Assembly (NCBI GenBank): GCA_932294295.1
Contig: OW028580.1
Location: 39,000,336-39,064,335, forward strand
DNA: 64,000 nt
From: Alitta virens
Lineage: Eukaryota > Annelida > Polychaeta > Phyllodocida > Nereididae
Reading direction: 5' to 3'
The position numbers were made by a program, and so were the translations under genes. Each line of letters opens with the position of its first letter. Positions within the stretch are counted from its first letter, which is position 1. The notes below the pieces were generated by a model. The model was not told the DNA's origin, did not search any database, and worked only from the letters and a program-made list of their open reading frames with translations. Below are positions 12,191 to 23,756 of the stretch, one piece after another.

Positions 12191-12403
12191 GAGAGAATTT
12201 TGCATGTTAACGGCTTCAGCATTAACAAACCGATATCAGAAATGCTGAGTCATCAAGTTAGACAGATGAGATTACCAAGAACAGATTTGAGTCCTAATTC
12301 TGAGAAGAATTGATATCTGTGATGTTTATAAACGATATCAATCATTGTGACTGTTCAGCAATTATTGCCCTAAATACAAACCTAGTATTTGATATCAGTT
12401 ACT

Positions 12404-12720
12404 GATAGATAGATAGGTAGATAGATAGATAGGTAGATAGGTAGATAGGTAGATAGGTAGATAGATAGATAGATAGATAGATTGATAGATAGATAGATAG
12501 ATATCAGTTACTGATAGATAGATAGATAGATAGATAGATAGGTAGATAGGTAGATAGATAGATAGATATCAGTTACTGATAGATAGATAGATAGATAGAT
12601 AGATAGGTAGATAGATAGATAGGTAGATAGATATCAGTTACTTATAGATAGATAGGTAGATAGGTAGACGGATAGATAGATATATCTATATATATATAGA
12701 TAGATAGATAGATAGATATG
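12404..12720 (+). repeat. GATA microsatellite with higher-order unit
   Basis: About 315 bp of GATA/GGTA tetranucleotides interrupted by the string 'ATATCAGTTACTGATAGATA', at about 12,394, 12,502, 12,566 and a variant near 12,632. The spacer recurs with its flanking GATA, so whole segments were copied on top of tetranucleotide slippage. Confidence 0.9.
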
Positions 12721-13685
12721 GAAAATGGATCCCTCTAACGCAAGATCTTATTAATTTTATTGTTGTAGACCATCTAATATATTTCAATAGCGTGGGGTAT
12801 GTTCTTTTAGTTTGCAGCATGTTGAGTCACGGCAAACATGTTTGTCATAAAAGGCAAAAATATAAAACATATTCATAAACCAAGGATGAATGGAGGATCA
12901 GGTGTTGCTTTTAGGCTAATAATATATGATCAACTTGGCAAGATATTATCTGAAAATATATCACGCATAATCACAGAAATAATGGCTTTCTAGGAAATAC
13001 AGTGGAATCTTATAGGAAAACCACACGAGTCACTGATCTGTTTGGCAGATCAGTGACAAGATGTAGTTTCCCTTTTATTTCCCAATTGATTTCCGCCATT
13101 TGGAACTTCAAATTGCGTCAACAGCGTCAAGAGCGTCTTCGATTAGCGATTATGTGAAGCCATAACTCAGCCAATTATGGTCCGATTTTCACAATTTAAA
13201 TTTTATCATGTAGCTAAATCTATTAACTTTTAGGATATTAGATTGGTGTCAATCTGTCACTTTAACTGTAGTCGCGCCGGCGTTTTTAAGACTGTGCGCG
13301 TTTTTCGTCCTTATTTGGAAATAACGTCTTGAGTTTCCCTATTTGGGCCTGACAAGTTTACATGAACGCCATTCCATGTGGTATGAAATGCAGACCACCC
13401 AGACCGTATCACCCAGTATTTCAAGTGATAAAGCTGCAATTGGGGGATAAAAAAACAAAAAAACACTGGGCATTACTGAAGATAGAGCTGTAAGGTCAAG
13501 CAATACCTTGTTTTATTGAACCAAAAATTGTTTAAATTACCCATCTGTATCTAGTGTACAGCTTTTCTGCACAAACCACATGCAATACATTGATATATAT
13601 ATATATATACTGTTTCTTTGTACATGTATACAGGAAATAAAACTTGTCTGAGTCTGACAGAAAAATTGTCGTAAATAGAGTCATT
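12721..13685. other. No recognised feature
   Basis: No supported gene. A short inverted repeat 'CACTGATCTG..CAGATCAGTG' lies near 13,032-13,055. Confidence 0.4.
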
Positions 13686-13689
13686 TCAC

Positions 13690-13998
13690 TAAACAGCAGC
13701 TGGACATAAGTCTTTCATCCCTTCGTATTACTCGTTTTGCTTTCCAGACATAATAGATCATAACTAACTGATTCCATAAATATAATTTTCGTAGAGAAAA
13801 GGCAGAAATCCATTGAATGATAAGATGTCAAATTAACAAGCACTAAAAATACTACTACTTGGATGCACTTTGCTTTAGCCAATCACAATCAAGGGCGGGA
13901 ACTTTTTCAGCCAATAGAATTGCAGTATTCTGTCTTAGCCACCTGGTGGAATTATAGATAGATAGATAGTTAGATTTCCGTGAAAATCCACTATTGGA
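13690..13998 (-). repeat. Dispersed repeat family G, copy 2
   Basis: Same family as 10,790-11,105, with a short GATA insertion near 13,956. Its end 'GTGAAAATCCACTATTG' is also the start of the tandemly duplicated segment that follows. Confidence 0.75.
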
Positions 13999-15254
13999 GA
14001 TGGTCGTAAAACTGGTGGTCTTATTTGCTAGGTTTCACTGTACTTTTATTGCTCACCTGCCGTCTCCATGATTGTTATCACCATATCAGGAAGCCACATA
14101 AACAGGCTGGTACATTGCAAATGTAAATGCATACTCTTGATGTAGTTGGATCAAATTATATAATGGTAGGTGTACATTTCAAACACAAAATGTGCAACCA
14201 ACCGTCATGCAATTTGTAATGTTAGGATGAAATTCACGATTCTGTCTAGCTAAATAAAAGAATACTTTGTCATTATTTTGTTTACTTTTAACAGCAATGT
14301 TTGGTACATTTATGCTACCGTGAGGGTTTTATCAACCAAACCTATGCATTGTGCTGTATTTGTATGCGTTATTGGTTAAATAAATACCCCATCATACTCA
14401 TAGCTATCGACATTTTATAATGGCTGCTCAGAAAATAATTGAGTAAGACTGATTAAAAAGTGATAATAACTAATTAAATTTTGTTATCAAAATGGCCAGA
14501 GAAGGACATTAATTCTAGACTAAGACAAATTTATGTATATGATCTTTAGCCAAACGAATGCAAATGAATATGTTCTGAAAAGATCTCTCATACATTGTAG
14601 ATGAGGATTAGGACCTCGTGAAAATCCACTATTGGAGATGGTCGTAAAACTGGTGGTCTTATTTGCTAGGTTTCACTGTACTTTTATTGCTCACCTGCCG
14701 TCTCCATGATTGTTATCACCATATCAGGAAGCCACATAAACAGGCTGGTACATTGCAAATGTAAATGCATACTCTTGATGTAGTTGGATCAAATTATATA
14801 ATGGTAGGTGTACATTTCAAACACAAAATGTGCAACCAACCCTCATGCAATTTGTAATGTTAGGATGAAATTCACGATTCTGTCTAGCTAAATAAAAGAA
14901 TACTTTGTCATTATTTTGTTTACTTTTAACAGCAATGTTTGGTACATTTATGCTACCGTGAGGGTTTTATCAACCAAACCTATGCATTGTGCTGTATTTG
15001 TATGCGTTATTGGTTAAATAAATACCCCATCATACTCATAGCTATCGACATTTCATAATGGCTGCTCAGAAAATAATTGAGTAAGACTGATTAAAAAGTG
15101 ATAATAACTAATTAAATTTTGTTATCAAAATGGCTAGAGAAGGACATTAATTCTAGACTAAGACAAATTTATGTATATGATCTTTAGCCAAACGAATGCA
15201 AATGAATATGTTCTGAAAAGATCTCTCATACATTGTAGATGAGGATTAGGACAA
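13979..15254. repeat. Recent 638-bp direct tandem duplication
   Basis: Positions 13,979-14,616 and 14,617-15,254 are near-identical direct copies with a 638-bp period. Only scattered single-base differences are seen, for example CCGTCATG versus CCCTCATG. The repeat begins inside the end of the family G element. No gene lies in either copy. Confidence 0.92.
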
Positions 15255-15830
15255 GGCATATCCTTCTGAGGCAAGTTCTTCATTATAGTGCAGAAGGCTG
15301 GAGTCACTCAGAAATCTTGATTATTCCAAGGGGTTCTTTAACAGGAGTTCTTCGAAGAACATGCCAGTTTTTTTCTTCTTCTGCAATTGGATATACTCAA
15401 ACGAGGGTGACAATATTAATGAGTCGTTTTATCATTAAATGATAAAGATACAATGCAATTATTAAGATTGTGTTATAAGCATCAGTCTAGTCAGAGATAT
15501 TTTCAGTGCGGTGGATGTTGAGGACTTGCCGGCCTATCGATGTGTGCCGGATCTATATTCCTAAAATGTCAGAAGTCACACATCCTACTATATATCACAC
15601 ATGAGTAGCATCATAAGGTCAGGGTGGTTCAAACTCAACCAAGTATAATGCTATGCTGGTGCTATCGCACGTTTTCCGCAAGAATATTGAAACCCTTGTT
15701 ATATTAAAGCGTTTCAGGCAACAAAAATGGGTAATTAACAGATGAACCCCTCTATACTTTACTATAAAAACCACATCATGCATAATTGGCTCGACGAGTC
15801 GACATAGGCCGGTGTCATATTGCAGTGATG
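15255..15830. other. No recognised feature
   Basis: No gene or repeat copy recognised. Confidence 0.4.
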
Positions 15831-15831
15831 G

Positions 15832-15975
15832 CAGGGGTGGATTAGGGCTTTACGTCCTGTATTTCTGCACTTTATGGGCTAATAAGGACAGGCAGGGACC
15901 AAGGCAATGAGATGATGGATGAAACAGCCATCCAACATAGGCTCAACCGGGAATTGAACCTGGACCCAGTAGTTC
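15832..15975 (-). mobile_element. SINE-A copy, head truncated
   Basis: Minus-strand SINE-A body with box B ('GGTTCAATTCCCGG'). The tRNA-like head stops after 'CCAGTAGTTC' and lacks box A. Confidence 0.75.
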
Positions 15976-15979
15976 GATC

Positions 15980-17125
15980 ATTTGCAGTAATGTTTCACTA
16001 ATGTTGGAACTAACAGGCCTGAATAGTATGGTTTTCAATTACTTGTAATATTATCATTATATCAATTTTAATCACAGCATATACTAATTTAACTTTTTCT
16101 TTATATTATGAATATAGACCTTTGACACCAATGCCCATGAATCCCTATTCATGTCAGAAGCCAATTATTGTATGCCTGTTGCTTCTTTGCATTATTGTTA
16201 TATCCCCCATATGAAATACGATGTATTTTAATAATCATGCTTATCTCTGAATGAGTAACCAACATGAAATTCTGCCACAATTGGCTTGAGCTTTTTATTG
16301 CACAATGTTTAGCCATACTCACAGGGCTATACCACATGGTCAGTAAGAGTAGCTGGGTAGTAAAAACACTGACCAGGTAAATACGGCCAAAATGCCAAAT
16401 TCCGAGATAATGATGACTTGAAAAGAGTCTTTAATTTCACAAATTTTCCTCATGGGCATGGTATTTTACTTGCCTCAGCATAGGCACCCAGTACAAAGGC
16501 ACTTTAACGTCTCATGCGATTGACATCCAGCTGGGATTTAGCTCGTTTACTGACCAATAAAAATAGGTTTACCACTCAAATTGGTTTACTGCATAACTAA
16601 GAATCAGATCAGTAGCACTGAGCTGATAGGCTGAGTATAGACTTAAGTAATCTTGAATATACAAGAGAAATTGATTCATAAATTTTGAGTTTTGGCAATT
16701 TTTCGAAATTGCCTGCTTGTCAGAACAAGAATTGCATAAACTCAACATATGAACATCTAATTATTCTGTAATTTCTTTGTTAGACCTTTAATACCATAAG
16801 CCAGCCTATGGACTGTAAGACAAATTTATTAATTTACTTTAGATGAGCAGATGGGCAGCTACACATTGTTTAGGGCAGGGAAAATGATATCATGCCTTAA
16901 CAGATTTGTCATTTGTAAATGCCATCTACAGTGTTTTGTATATCACATCATGGTGACATTAAGAAACAATTTAAAAATACAATGGCCTGTTCAATGTGAG
17001 TGTTCAAAAACGTTGCCATGGAAACGCATTGAAATGACATATAGAAAAATATATTGCTTGAAAAGAGGCTCAGTGCACCTGTGTTTATCGACGTGTTTTG
17101 TGAAATCTTAAGATTGAAGATTAAA
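15980..17125. other. No gene seen; SINE-B fragment within
   Basis: About 16,437-16,545 is a minus-strand SINE-B fragment ('TTTACTTGCCTCAGCATAGG'). The remainder is AT-rich with no supported feature. Confidence 0.5.
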
Positions 17126-17129
17126 TTAT

Positions 17130-17412
17130 GTTACTGATGACACTGTATGATATGAGACATGCATGCAATGGTTGTGTTGGTTTGACAATGCACAAGACAA
17201 AAAACTTAAGAATCCTTTTTTCGAAAGCAATGAAGAAAGATGCATATGCATCTGGTCCATACCAGCACAATCCAATACTAAGCTTTCAAAGCAACTATCT
17301 AACAGAGTTTGTCTGTGGAGGCAATGCAAACACAAATGCCGCAAAAGAGGTTTTTGCCACAGGAGGCAAACAAGAATGCACTAAGGTCAGGTGTCTGTTA
17401 TGAGGCAATGCA
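17130..17412 (-). repeat. Dispersed repeat family A, copy 2
   Basis: Inverted partner of 640-945, sharing 'TTGCCACAGGAGGCAAACAA' and 'GCTTTCAAAGCAA'. Open frames on both strands here are repeat-derived. Confidence 0.6.
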
Positions 17413-17419
17413 AATTCCT

Positions 17420-18265
17420 GTTTCAGTATATACTTGTTATGATGCCTGATGACCTTTGGACATTATTTTGTATCTTTTTTTTACCCTCTTTGTTGTAAAT
17501 GCACTCAAATGGTGATGTTGCATGTTTTATTGTTTTCAGGCTGACAGGGTGACCTTCAAGTGACACGTGCTATTCACTATTATATGATGTTGCCATTGTG
17601 GCACTAGTCACTTGTAAATGCCTAACAGTCCATGTGGGATTGTGCATTAACAATGCTTTTGGTTAATTGCTCAAATTGTATGACCTTTCTGTATTCAGTC
17701 AAATAAGAACTGCATCCATAAAAACATATGATTTTTAAATAATTTAATAAGAGAAGACCATTCGAATTTGAAAAGCTTACACATATTTTTCTCATTGCAT
17801 TAAAATCATAATATCAAAACATGGCTACCCACCTGTATATATTTGCATAATTCGCCTAATACGCTGACAGGTATCATATCAGAATGCTCAGCTTCTAATA
17901 GCTTTCCAGAGCATAATGATGTTAAACCAACATATCAACCAATGGATAACATTAATCCTAACATATATACATTGAAATTGCATAATATATAATATTTAAA
18001 TATGCTGCATTGTTATCATTGTAAGTCATTTTCTGTTGTGTCCCATTGGCAAACACACAATTAAGACAATAATTCTCTTATGAATACTGGAGTCATTTAA
18101 GCACATGGGAGACCATAATAGAAATGGGGCATCTAGTTAACCCTTCTTGAGAGATGGCATTCTCTGGAGAGCCAAATGAGGCCTGTCTTCATCTGGTCTG
18201 TCTGTGAAGAATACAATTTCACAGCACAGAGTATGAGGCTTCGACAATATGCTACCTTATTTCAC
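17420..18265. other. No recognised feature
   Basis: AT-rich sequence, nothing supported. Confidence 0.4.
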
Positions 18266-18266
18266 T

Positions 18267-18455
18267 AGGGTGGTGGCCTAGCTAAGTGGTAGCACGCTCT
18301 GCTTCCAACCACTGGGTCCCTGGTTCAATTCCCGGTCGAGCCTAATTTGGATGGCGGTTTCATCCTTCATCTCATTGCCATGGTCCCTGCCTGTCCTTAT
18401 TAGCCCATTAGGTGCAGAAATACAGGACATAAAGCCCTAATCCACCAACCCATTG
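18267..18455 (+). mobile_element. tRNA-derived SINE-A copy
   Basis: Box A-like 'TAGCTAAGTGGTAGCACG' and box B 'GGTTCAATTCC', with a full SINE-A body ending 'GCCCTAATCCACC'. Confidence 0.85.
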
Positions 18456-18656
18456 CCTTATTTCACCATGTTATAGAACTGACACCATGTTATAGAACTG
18501 ACACCTCAAAATTACTTTAAAAACCTGGTTTCTGCAATCTGCTGTACCTATAATTCATGTACATGCATTCTATGTTCAGTGAAAATCTACCATGTGAAAT
18601 ATTCTACAATATATTTCTAGTGTGATTCATCTTCAGTGTGGTTGATAATTCATGAT

Positions 18657-18779
18657 ATCCCAGATAGCATTCCAAATCGGGCCAGCATCATTTCTACATT
18701 GGCCGCCGTTGGTACAACATCGTTTTGACATCGCCGACATCGCACCGACGTTGATACGATTTGGAATGCTATCTGGGAT
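18657..18779. mobile_element. 123-bp MITE with perfect 23-bp terminal inverted repeats
   Basis: The ends at 18,657-18,679 and 18,757-18,779 are perfect 23-bp inverted copies, starting 'ATCCCAGATAGCATTCC'. The GC-richer core holds CGACAT/CGACGTTG motifs. A similar end ('GGCATTCTATCTAGG') follows the minisatellite at 20,640-20,990. There is no coding capacity. Confidence 0.85.
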
Positions 18780-18854
18780 TATGTTAGTATGATTATCCAC
18801 ACTAAAAACCTGTTGATATCATTGTTCAATGTCTCAATGCTCATGGACGGAAGC

Positions 18855-18930
18855 TTGTATGACCAGCTGCCAGAGGCAAACATAATGTGGAGATTATGAG
18901 GCTTGGAGTCCGCACCATGTTATACATTTA
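18855..18930 (+). repeat. Small dispersed repeat family H
   Basis: 'AGCTGCCAGAGGCAAACATA' and 'GAGGCTTGGAGT' resemble about 4,315-4,382 in direct orientation. The first motif also recurs, inverted, at about 19,895-19,925. Confidence 0.4.
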
Positions 18931-18949
18931 CCCCATATCACCTCAATCA

Positions 18950-19245
18950 TAAATTCTAATAATTAGAACCATAGTTGGTTGTGTCCATGTATTTTCTATC
19001 AAAGCAACTTTACTATCAAGACCTATTTTCTCTCAAGGCCATAGAAAAAATATTAGAAATCCAATCATGCATGTTAGTAATACTTCCTAATCATGAAATG
19101 ATGCCAAGTGCAACACTCTATAATCAGTCATGACAATCACAGACTAGCCCATGGGCTAGTCTGTGTGACAATTGAACACAAGGTTCTCATCAATTAACAG
19201 TGTTTCATGACAAGGCGCATTCCGCATCACACATCCAGATTATGT
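18950..19245. other. No gene seen
   Basis: A short palindrome around 'CACAGACTAGCCCATGGGCT' lies near 19,138-19,163. Nothing else is supported. Confidence 0.4.
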
Positions 19246-19249
19246 TGAG

Positions 19250-19330
19250 CAAATAAGACAGATGTGTGCATGGCTTATTTCACATGTCAAACAGCGATCA
19301 AGTGTCAGGGTTACGCAAAGTCATGATTAA
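19250..19330 (-). repeat. Dispersed repeat family F, copy 2
   Basis: Inverted partner of 8,340-8,440, sharing 'GTGTGCATGGCTTATTTCAC'. Confidence 0.5.
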
Positions 19331-19589
19331 ACAGCACAACACCGATGTAACAAGACAAATCATCTGTAGAGAAATGAAGTATGATGAGTATGATCAACTG
19401 TTTATTGAGGGATTGTTGTCCTGTTAGGCAAGAATTTGACTCTCGCAAGGATAAAAAAAAATTCCTTTTTTCCTTTTTGCGGAACTTATACTGCAATAGG
19501 TGCTTCATAATACATCTAGACAGGCTGTCTTCTGATCTATACAGATATTGCAAGCACATGGACACAAACTCATTGGGCAACCATTCATG

Positions 19590-19790
19590 AGCATTCATGG
19601 ATGTCGTTCGAATGAGACGTTAAATTAGCGGTCCCTTGTTCTCAGTGTCTATGCTGAGGCAAGTAAAAGATCCCACGCATGGGGTAAATGTGTAACGGTG
19701 ATGGACTCCTCCTCCCTCTTGCCTCATCAATCAACCCTTGATAGCGGCAAGAACTTGCCTTAGAGGGCTGCACTTCCCATATATATGTAT
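19590..19790 (+). mobile_element. SINE-B copy, 5'-truncated
   Basis: Plus-strand SINE-B body ('GTCTATGCTGAGGCAAGTAA') ending 'GGGCTGCACTTCCCATATAT', as in the 1,334-1,625 copy. The tRNA-like head is missing. Confidence 0.75.
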
Positions 19791-20039
19791 CATTCAAAAT
19801 CGTATGTTGTCTTGACTAAACATATTTAGATGCCTTGTACTTCATGTCTGTGCTGCAAGTAAAAAATGTGTAGCATGGTATACGTATTATCTTATCATTA
19901 TGTCTGCCTCTGGCAGCTGGTCATGTAAAAGCATTAAGCCATAGACAAAGAAGAAAACACTAGAATATCCCAATTCTTAATTCAGGTAACATTCTTTATA
20001 TTATGGAGAAGCAAGAAGCCAGATCCTTCGAAGTCTAAC

Positions 20040-20218
20040 ACGGTTTATGTGGGGAAAGTAGTTACCTGGCTATTAGCAGCCTAATGATACACTCCCTATA
20101 CACCGACTGCAGGTCTCGGAGGCATTCTAGACCAAGAGGCTGATGAGATTGATGCATAGCAGCCTAAATGGCGCCTTGACGACAGAAAATTGAGTCACCT
20201 GGGCACCACCATTTTGTC
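20040..20218 (+). repeat. Dispersed repeat family D, copy 2
   Basis: Near-identical direct copy of 6,843-7,019. Confidence 0.75.
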
Positions 20219-20561
20219 CCCTGTGATGAGGAACCTTCAGACTGGATGGCCAGAGCAACCATCAACATCTTAAATGACTAAACTTTCACATTATCAAACA
20301 AAATAGAATACCTATATTACATCTGGATTCTGCACCCTAAACTCTATTGCTGAAATGACCATTTATGTGTTTAGCACTCATTTCAACCTTTGTCACTGAG
20401 TTACATGGAAACCTTTTGTGAGCCTTTCTGTTCAAATCAAGGGTCATCTCACTACTATTCATTATATGCAGGTAAACAAAAGACCCTTTTAAATAATAAC
20501 GTACAAGGTCTGGTGTGCAAAGAAAGCAAATAATTCATTCCTGCATGGACAATGTGTGTGT

Positions 20562-20630
20562 GTGTGATCAGGGCTTCACGTCCTGTATTTCTGCCCAGAG
20601 GCTACCTCTGAGCTGGGCCCCTGCCCCCAA
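20562..20630 (-). mobile_element. SINE-A fragment
   Basis: 'GGGCTTCACGTCCTGTATTT' (SINE-A tail) is fused to 'GGGCCCCTGCCCCC'-like head sequence. The middle of the element is deleted. Confidence 0.5.
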
Positions 20631-20639
20631 ATGGGTCTA

Positions 20640-20990
20640 ACTGACTTTAACACTCAGTAACATGTCAAATCGGCTTGACACCAAGCTGGCGTCACCCACA
20701 TTCATTACCATAACACCCCGTAATATGTAATATCGGCCGACATCCCGCTAGCGTCACCAACCTTCGTGATTGTAGCACTCTGTACTATGTAACATCAGCT
20801 CAATGCGAGGTTGGCGTCACCCACATATTTTTTACTATAACACCCCGTATTATGTAACATCAGTTCAACAACCAGCTGGAGTCACCCACATTCATGACTG
20901 TAAAACCCTGTACAATATGTGGCTCGACCGGTTGGCATCACCCATATTCGGACCAACGTAGACACAAATGTTGGGCTGACCTGGCATTCT
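20640..20990. repeat. Degenerate minisatellite of roughly 75-80 bp units
   Basis: About four to five units built on 'GGCGTCACCCACAT', 'TAACACCCCGTA' and 'TATGTAACATC'. It ends in 'GACCTGGCATTCTATCTAGG', which resembles the terminal repeat of the 123-bp MITE at 18,657. It may be the tandem core of a larger MITE of that family. Confidence 0.7.
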
Positions 20991-21504
20991 ATCTAGGCTC
21001 TACTAGGCTATACTGCATGAGTTCTTGGTAGTGCGCTTCCATAGCAGATAGCAGAACACTGTAATAGACACTATCAGACAAGAAGTCACAATGCACACAA
21101 AGGGATCCCAGAAACAGGGAACCTTAGTGATCCATCACACAGACACAAATTACAACCTGTATCACTCTGACTGTGTTTTATGAGTATATTACTTTCGCCA
21201 GGCAGCTGTGCAGTTCCACATCTCAGTAGCTCTGCCAGATAAATTTACATGAACATGAGAGTGTAAATCTCAGTTTAGTGGAAAAGTAATTCAGCTCTGT
21301 TGTGTTGTGTGTAGCTTATGTGACAGCAAGCTGTTAGCACTTATGTTGGTGGAATATGGATATTGCATCATATAAGACACATTGTGAATCAAAGAAATGC
21401 TGGATTAACTGTATATTATGGCATAAATATGGTGCAGATCCTTTTTAAAAAATGTCTCAATGCTGTAATGTATTCTTCTGAAGCTTAAACAGGTAAACAT
21501 GACC

Positions 21505-21812
21505 AATAGTGGATTTTCACGGAAGTTTCTCTTTATTTCCACCAGGTGGCTACGGCAGAATACTGCAATTCTATTGGCTGAAAACGTTCCCGCTCTTGAC
21601 TCTGATTGGCTGAAGCTCACTGCATCCTAGCAGCAGTATTTTTAATGTATATTTGACATCTTATCATTCAATAGATTTCTGTTATTTCCCTGAGAAAATT
21701 ATAATTACGGAATGATTCAGTTATGATCTGCTATGTCTGAAAAGCAAAATGAGTAATAAGAGAAGAGGAAAGACTTATGTCTTGCTGAATTCAGGGCTGC
21801 TCAGTGAAAAGA
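21505..21812 (+). repeat. Dispersed repeat family G, copy 3
   Basis: Inverted relative to copies 1 and 2. It starts 'CAATAGTGGATTTTCACGG' and ends within 'CTGCTCAGTG'. Confidence 0.75.
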
Positions 21813-22049
21813 CCATTGTCACAGGCTAACTGCAATGATGAGATAGTTAATTTTCTATTATTACGTTGTTTCACATTTACCGCATGAGTGGGGCATTTAA
21901 TTTACCATAGCATGGAAGCCAAAAACCAAGTTCATAGCACCACTAGTCTAGTGTTTCATTGGAATAATATCTTGCGTAATTGCCGTGGCTGAAATTCAAA
22001 ATTAGGAATACCCAGCTGAGCTGGCGAATGCCATAACCACTAAGTCATC

Positions 22050-22115
22050 CAGACAGACTGACAGACTGACAGACTTATAACTGACTAACTGACTGACAGA
22101 CTGGCTGGCTGGTTG
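22050..22115 (+). repeat. ACTGACAG simple repeat
   Basis: Tetranucleotide-type repeat of GACA/GACT units, about 245 bp upstream of the GPCR 5' UTR exon. Confidence 0.7.
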
Positions 22116-22357
22116 ACTGTTTAATTTTCTCCTTACAATTACTCCCCCCAATTATCTCGCTTAACGTACATATATTAGGATTTGGTGCAAATGAAATAAA
22201 ATGTGAAATGTCTTTCTTCCATGTATTCCTATTTCTTAGAACTATGAATGCATGCAAACAGCTCATGCTGAATGTGTAGTATAATGGATATAGACAACAC
22301 ATATACCCACATTGACCCTCTGGTGAAGCATTCATTAGATGTCTTTTATCTTTACAG

Positions 22358-22457
22358 ATTACATACCATCATGCCATGCTGACCTGAGGCACAAAGGAAT
22401 ACCAAATAAGACAGAAGGTCCTTTGATAGGAAGGAGAAGAGGGCACTTGAGGTCAGG
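22358..22457 (+). other. Inferred 5' UTR portion of the GPCR exon
   Basis: A pyrimidine-rich acceptor ('TGTCTTTTATCTTTACAG') ends at 22,357, 100 bp before the ATG. This suggests an upstream non-coding exon spliced to the coding exon. It is inferred from the splice-site match only. Confidence 0.45.
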
Positions 22458-23753
22458 ATGGAGCCGGAGACCACTCGTATGGCACTCAATGAAGAATGGG
22501 ACATAGACCTCAACAAAAATGATAAGGACATCTTCGATCTTTTCTCAGCGATGTACGGGACAAACTTCCCCGAAAAGGACATTGCGGAGAAGATGCACGT
22601 GTATGTATCGCCTGTCCTAATGGTGGTGGGAACAATCGGAAACCTCCTCAGCACGATTGTCCTCTTCAAGATGTGCCGGAAGGTCCTAACGACCTGCCTC
22701 TATCTGTTCGTCATCAGCATAATTGATTTGATAGTTCTGTATATGCGCTGTGGTAATGAGTGGATCATGCACATGGCTAACTATAACATAATGGAGAAGG
22801 CCCAGCTAGCCTCCAATAGTGTTTGCAAACTGTATCCCTTCGTAATCAACTTTGCTCTCCATCTTAGCATCTGGCTCATGGTTGCCATGGCAACTGAGAC
22901 TACAATAGTGACACTGAGGCCAGAGAGGCTCATCCGAGTTTGTGTGGTCGAAAGAGCAAAAGCAGTCATCCTGCTTATAATAGTTCTTCTTGTATGCGTG
23001 AACGCTCACAGTTTCTGGACGTTCAATCTGATTGAGGAGAAAGCGGGAGAGACACCGGAACCAAAGATCTGCTCCAATCTAAGACAAGGCCAGGCAAATG
23101 AGGAGTTTCGCAGAGTTGTCTGGCCAATCATTGACATTTTAGTCACAGATTTCTTCCCTTATTTTACGGTCTTTTCATGCACTGTCATAATGGTGACTCG
23201 CCGAGTTAAACATCAGGGTCCAAACCACAGGGATACATTGAACGTTTGGAAATCGTACCAATTAGATGCTCCAGCAGCTAAAGACTTCCAGTTCACCATC
23301 ATTGTTCTGTGTGTTGTGTATCTGATATTCATGATAACGAAATTCGCTTTAGACATCTTCCTGTTCTTGGTTGAACCGGGATCTTTGGAACTGGTTGAGT
23401 ACAGCCTTCCGTTTGATGCTAAGATACAGTTGGCCAAAGCAATAAGTGCTGTGTTACATTTTGTGTTCCTCTGCTGCAAGTTTTTTGTTTATGTGATTAC
23501 TTCTAAACGTTTTCGTGAGGAATTACGGACATTGTTTACTTGTCGTTGTTGCAGACGACGACCAAGACATAGGTCGCCACCTGGTAGATGTATGATTAAT
23601 AGGACGCCCTCTCATGGAAGTCCTAAGAACCCTATGTTTGAGAACCATGTACCTTACGAACAGCATTTGCCACTGAACCCACCGTCCATTGGATCTCCTA
23701 TGTTTAATTCCTTTGAAAGAGAGAAAAAGGCTTATGCTATTACATCTGTATGA
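22458..23753 (+). CDS. Rhodopsin-like seven-transmembrane GPCR (orphan, peptide-receptor-like)
   Basis: An uninterrupted 431-aa reading frame in one exon. Seven hydrophobic segments lie at about 49-71, 78-96, 123-147, 167-185, 223-246, 279-304 and 323-347. Class A landmarks are present: GN at 61-62 in TM1, Asp90 in TM2, Cys123 at the top of TM3 with Cys205 in the second extracellular loop (the conserved disulfide), Pro234 in TM5, and a helix-8 'SKRFREELRTLF' followed by Cys362/364/365, possible palmitoylation sites. Several activation motifs are atypical: ETT (147-149) replaces DRY/ERY, TM6 lacks CWxP, and TM7 has 'CCKFFVY' where NPxxY is expected. The tail ends TSV, a class I PDZ-ligand pattern. 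Family-level likeness is to invertebrate FMRFamide/peptide-type receptors. Ligand and G-protein coupling cannot be read from the sequence. It is a plasma-membrane receptor, clearly coding. Confidence 0.9.
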   Translation: MEPETTRMALNEEWDIDLNKNDKDIFDLFSAMYGTNFPEKDIAEKMHVYVSPVLMVVGTIGNLLSTIVLFKMCRKVLTTCLYLFVISIIDLIVLYMRCGNEWIMHMANYNIMEKAQLASNSVCKLYPFVINFALHLSIWLMVAMATETTIVTLRPERLIRVCVVERAKAVILLIIVLLVCVNAHSFWTFNLIEEKAGETPEPKICSNLRQGQANEEFRRVVWPIIDILVTDFFPYFTVFSCTVIMVTRRVKHQGPNHRDTLNVWKSYQLDAPAAKDFQFTIIVLCVVYLIFMITKFALDIFLFLVEPGSLELVEYSLPFDAKIQLAKAISAVLHFVFLCCKFFVYVITSKRFREELRTLFTCRCCRRRPRHRSPPGRCMINRTPSHGSPKNPMFENHVPYEQHLPLNPPSIGSPMFNSFEREKKAYAITSV

Positions 23754-23756
23754 CAT

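Noticed and set aside
12404..12720. Possible CRISPR-like or regularly spaced repeat
   Set aside because: The spacing is irregular and the intervening sequence is the GATA microsatellite itself. This is a eukaryotic simple repeat.
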